A DNA stretch of 17,987 nt, taken from Candidatus Cloacimonadota bacterium (GTDB taxonomy: Bacteria; Cloacimonadota; Cloacimonadia; Cloacimonadales; TCS61). Location of the stretch: contig JAQICU010000061.1 in NCBI GenBank assembly GCA_027858325.1, forward strand, positions 1 through 17,987, in the 5' to 3' direction. Both the position numbers and the translations under genes were made by a program. Positions 15,279-17,987 of the stretch are shown piece by piece (position 1 is the stretch's first letter; every line of letters starts with the position of its first letter). Under the pieces are notes generated by a model, which saw only the letters and a list, made by a program, of their open reading frames with translations, made no database searches and had not been told where the DNA came from.

Positions 15279-17618
15279 ATGAAATTAAAAACTAAGTCAT
15301 TCCATCGAAGATGTCGTTTTGCTCCGCAAAACCGACATTTATTATTCTTATTCGTGCTAATTTGTGTTAATTCGCTGTTAAATTCCACAACCTGGCATAT
15401 CAAACAAGACGGCACAGGCAATTTCATTACTATCCAGGAAGGTATAAATGCATCAGCTGATTCCGATACCGTTCTGGTCTATCCCGGTACATATTTCGAA
15501 AACCTGGATATGAACGGGAAGAATATTACCCTCGCCAGCTTAGAGCTTATCACCGGAGAAGAAGCTTATATTGATTCCACTATCATTGATGGTCAACATC
15601 TTGAGAGTTGTATAAGAATCCATAATGGTGAAACAGATGCTTATATCCAAGGTTTCACAATCCAAAATGGTTTTGGTACCCATTTCTGGGCAAATGATGG
15701 TGGTGGATTACTTGTTCATGATTACAGCACAGCTTATTTAATAAATTGTTTCTTCAAAGATAATCTTGCATCACAAGGAGGTGCTATTTATGCCCGGCAT
15801 GGCTCTTTGTATTTATCCGGAATAAAAATAAAAGAAAATTCAGCAGATTTCGGAGGAGCTATTTTTTTGGCAGATGATTCTACTGTAAATTTCAATTCTG
15901 ACAATCGTTGCAATATTTATAATAATAATGCCGGTAAAGGTGCAGATGTTTTTGTAATGGATACAGGACAAGTAGATGTAATTGTTGATACATTTTCCGT
16001 TTATAACCCCAGCCGCTATTTTGCTGAATATTTAGAAGGTTCAACCTATACATTCGATATTCAAAACAACTGGATGGATTTGGAACCAAATGATTTATAT
16101 GTAGCTGTGGATGGCGATGATAACAATAGTGGTCTCACGCTGGAAGAACCATTCAAAAATATTTCATGGGCAGTACGTAAGATACAAGCAGACGAACAAA
16201 ATCCCCGTACAGTACATGTTGCCGCAGGTACTTATTCTTATGCATCTAATCAACAGATTTATCCTATTGGTTGCAAGGAGTATGTTTCCATAATCGGTGA
16301 AGATATGGAAAATACTATTTTAATTAATGATTTTATTGATAGACTTTTCAATTCATTTAATAATTACGGTGAAATAATTATAAAGAACTTTAGTTTAAAA
16401 AATAATTTTAGCCATTATTCAGATTGTTTAACAAGTATTATGAAAAGTAATTCTGTTAAAATTTCAAATATCATTATGGATGATAATACAAATATGAAAT
16501 TTATTTTTATGTATTATCAAGTTGGAGCCGATTATGACAATATAACAATTTCCAATAACTCAACTAACTCTGATTCCGGCATAATTTTAGAAACAGTTAC
16601 AGGTATTATTAAAAATTGCAAAATATTTAATAATTCAACACCTTCACAAGTTCAATCAGCATTATATTTATTTACAGATGAAGATTTATTAATTGAAAAT
16701 TGTATTTTTACTAATAACATATCAACCCATTCGGATGGCAATACAATTCGCACAGCAAGCCATTACAATACTGAACCGGATATCATATTTAAGAATTGTC
16801 TTATCACAGGTAACCAGAGTAACAGCGATAGTGTAATTGATATGTTTGGTGATGGCGATAACCAATTCATTAACTGTACTATAGTAGATAATATATCGGA
16901 TATGAATACGATAAAAGCTTACGGTGATATTACTTTGAAAAACACGATAATGCATAACAATACAGATAATGAAGTTTATATGGTAGATGAAACACCATAC
17001 GGTTTCACGTATGAGCTTAATGTGGATAACTGTAATATCAAGAACGGTGAAGATGGAATATACAATCAGAACAATGCCAATATCATCAATTGGGGTGAAG
17101 GAAACATCGAAGAAGATCCATTGTTCTTGTTATTAGGTGATGACCCATATCAATTAACTGAATTATCTCCCTGCATCGATACAGGCACACCGGATACAAC
17201 CGGTTTATTCCTGCCACCTTGGGATCTTTTACATAATCACCGAGTCTGGGATGGTGATGATGATGGAATAGCAATTATCGATATGGGTTGTTATGAGTTT
17301 GGTGCTGACCCGGTAGGAATAATCAATAACGAATTACCAATTACGAATTACGAATTACGAAATTATCCGAATCCTTTTAACCCGGAGACCAAGATAGTAT
17401 TCGATCTACCGGAATCGGGACAAGTTAAGCTTGAAATCTATAACATCAAAGGACAAAAAGTAAAAACATTATTAGATTGCTATATGAGTCCCGGCAGAAG
17501 CGAAATGATCTGGAACAGCCAAGATGATCATGGTAAAAGAGTCTCTTCTGGAGTTTATTTCTATAGATTGCAAACACCCACAAAAATTCTTACAAAGAAA
17601 ATGTTGTTGTTAAAATAA
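15279..17618 (+). CDS. Secreted parallel beta-helix protein with DUF1565 and C-terminal sorting domain
   Basis: This 779-residue surface or secreted protein is of unknown substrate. The N-terminus is odd: MKLK, then a basic insert (TKSFHRRCRFAPQNRH) coded by a palindromic repeat, then the hydrophobic core LLFLFVLICVNSLLNS. Residues about 38-250 form a pectinesterase-like right-handed beta-helix (GTGNFITIQEGINASADSDT, YPGTYFENLDMNGKNITLAS, GGAIYARHGSLYLSGI). A DUF1565 module starts at about 272 (DLYVAVDGDDNNSGLTLEEP) and leads into a second helix with many N-rich rungs to about 590, then an ECIDTGTPD-like segment (SPCIDTGTPDTTG, residues about 630-642). After a linker made of tandem heptamers (684-693) comes the sorting domain: Y696PNPFNPETKIVFDLP, KLEIYNIKGQKVKTL, GVYFYRL and a KKMLLLK end. 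AAAGGTGA supports ATG 15279. TAA ends it, 51 bp before the convergent lpxA end. Confidence 0.85.
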   Translation: MKLKTKSFHRRCRFAPQNRHLLFLFVLICVNSLLNSTTWHIKQDGTGNFITIQEGINASADSDTVLVYPGTYFENLDMNGKNITLASLELITGEEAYIDSTIIDGQHLESCIRIHNGETDAYIQGFTIQNGFGTHFWANDGGGLLVHDYSTAYLINCFFKDNLASQGGAIYARHGSLYLSGIKIKENSADFGGAIFLADDSTVNFNSDNRCNIYNNNAGKGADVFVMDTGQVDVIVDTFSVYNPSRYFAEYLEGSTYTFDIQNNWMDLEPNDLYVAVDGDDNNSGLTLEEPFKNISWAVRKIQADEQNPRTVHVAAGTYSYASNQQIYPIGCKEYVSIIGEDMENTILINDFIDRLFNSFNNYGEIIIKNFSLKNNFSHYSDCLTSIMKSNSVKISNIIMDDNTNMKFIFMYYQVGADYDNITISNNSTNSDSGIILETVTGIIKNCKIFNNSTPSQVQSALYLFTDEDLLIENCIFTNNISTHSDGNTIRTASHYNTEPDIIFKNCLITGNQSNSDSVIDMFGDGDNQFINCTIVDNISDMNTIKAYGDITLKNTIMHNNTDNEVYMVDETPYGFTYELNVDNCNIKNGEDGIYNQNNANIINWGEGNIEEDPLFLLLGDDPYQLTELSPCIDTGTPDTTGLFLPPWDLLHNHRVWDGDDDGIAIIDMGCYEFGADPVGIINNELPITNYELRNYPNPFNPETKIVFDLPESGQVKLEIYNIKGQKVKTLLDCYMSPGRSEMIWNSQDDHGKRVSSGVYFYRLQTPTKILTKKMLLLK
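15311..15338. repeat. Palindromic repeat embedded in the signal-peptide coding region
   Basis: ATGTCGTTTTGC (15311-15322) pairs with GCAAAACCGACAT (15326-15338) around a TCC loop, with one bulged C. The hairpin lies in frame within codons 11-20 of the beta-helix gene and codes for most of its basic n-region. Its closest relative in the window is at 14844-14871. Confidence 0.75.
17331..17358 (+). repeat. Four tandem heptamers (GAATTAC-type) in the beta-helix gene
   Basis: GAATTAC, CAATTAC, GAATTAC, GAATTAC follow directly in codons 685-694, giving ELPITNYELR just before the sorting domain. A partial fifth unit (GAAATTA) follows. Because seven is not a multiple of three, gain or loss of one unit would shift the frame. 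Confidence 0.85.
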
Positions 17619-17669
17619 TGTACAATTCTGCGTCAGAAAGACAGATTTGAAAAAAATTTCAGTTAAAAT

Positions 17670-17987
17670 TTATTTAGTAATTCCTCTATCTGAGTCTTTT
17701 ATAAAATCGAGGAAAACTTTTTGTTCTTTTGTAAGGTTATAAATTGTTAAAGCTTTTTCCATTGCCTGGCTCGTATTTAATTCTGATCTATAAAATAATT
17801 TATATACATCTTTTATTGATTTGATCGATTCTTTGGTGAATCCACGTCTTTGCAATCCGACACTGTTCAGCCCCATAACTTTATAAGGAAATCCTTCTCC
17901 GCGTGTGTAGGGAGGGACATCTTTTTTAATGCCTGATTTTCCACCAATGAAGGCATAAGTTCCTACTTTAACAAATTGATGAAGAGC
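17670..17987 (-). CDS. lpxA: UDP-N-acetylglucosamine acyltransferase LpxA, C-terminal part
   Basis: LpxA adds the first acyl chain to UDP-GlcNAc in lipid A synthesis and shows that the organism has a lipopolysaccharide-type outer membrane. Only the last 105 residues are in the window; the start lies beyond its right edge. ALHQFVKVGTYAFIGG covers the last turns of the left-handed beta-helix, followed by KKDVPPYTRGEGFPYKVMGL and GLQRRGFTKESI, the usual junction to the helical C-terminal domain. The typical family wording of the last is GLKRRGFS. The C-terminal helices (VYKLFYRSELNTSQAMEKAL) end at TAA. The gene converges on the beta-helix gene with a 51-bp gap in which I see no clear terminator. 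Confidence 0.93.
   Translation of the reverse strand, partial: ALHQFVKVGTYAFIGGKSGIKKDVPPYTRGEGFPYKVMGLNSVGLQRRGFTKESIKSIKDVYKLFYRSELNTSQAMEKALTIYNLTKEQKVFLDFIKDSDRGITK

Noticed and set aside
15215..15427. Minus-strand ORF of 70 codons
   Set aside because: It is antisense to the start and signal peptide of the beta-helix gene, and its cysteine pairs come from the palindromic repeat.

Overview
This is an AT-rich window from a diderm (Gram-negative-type) bacterium. It carries the C-terminus of LpxA (lipid A synthesis), a SecD/SecF pair, signal-peptide proteins and three secreted proteins ending in a YPNP-type, FlgD-like C-terminal sorting domain with the phrase (F/Y)NIKGQ(K/L)VK. That combination points to the FCB superphylum. 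My best guess is Candidatus Cloacimonadota, inferred from sequence style only; Marinimicrobia or a related lineage is possible. The genetic code looks standard: TAA, TGA and TAG all end genes here.

Layout. (1) 1-1895, minus: a large membrane protein, cut by the window edge. It fuses a complete TAXI-type periplasmic solute-binding domain to a two-helix potassium-channel-like pore with a non-canonical selectivity filter and a cytoplasmic RCK/TrkA-N domain. (2) 1896-2170: divergent intergenic region. (3) 2171-5674, plus: one exported TPR-repeat protein of about 1,167 codons, broken by an in-frame TAG at 2624. (4) 5689-5793: a palindromic intergenic repeat, then a small secreted sorting-domain protein (5879-6868). 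(5) 6958-9938: endonuclease Q-like PHP protein, M24 Xaa-Pro aminopeptidase and coaD, closely packed. (6) 10127-13088: DUF3467 protein, secD and secF, closed by a strong terminator at 13141-13178. (7) 13334-14662 and 15279-17618: two more secreted sorting-domain proteins, the second a parallel beta-helix protein, separated by 616 bp filled with many different palindromes. (8) 17670-17987, minus: end of lpxA.

How the genes relate. Blocks 5 and 6 are housekeeping (DNA repair, peptide trimming, CoA, protein export). The SecDF pair would help export the TPR protein and the three sorting-domain proteins across the inner membrane.

Most unusual observations. The first is the TAXI-channel-RCK fusion, which has the architecture of a ligand-gated, cytoplasmically regulated channel and has an altered filter (Leu-Ser-Gly-Phe-Glu where TVGYG is expected). 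The second is the beta-helix gene: its signal peptide appears built from mobile or low-complexity DNA, namely an in-frame palindromic repeat with a relative in the adjacent intergenic region. Four tandem heptamers just before its sorting domain could act as a frameshift switch.
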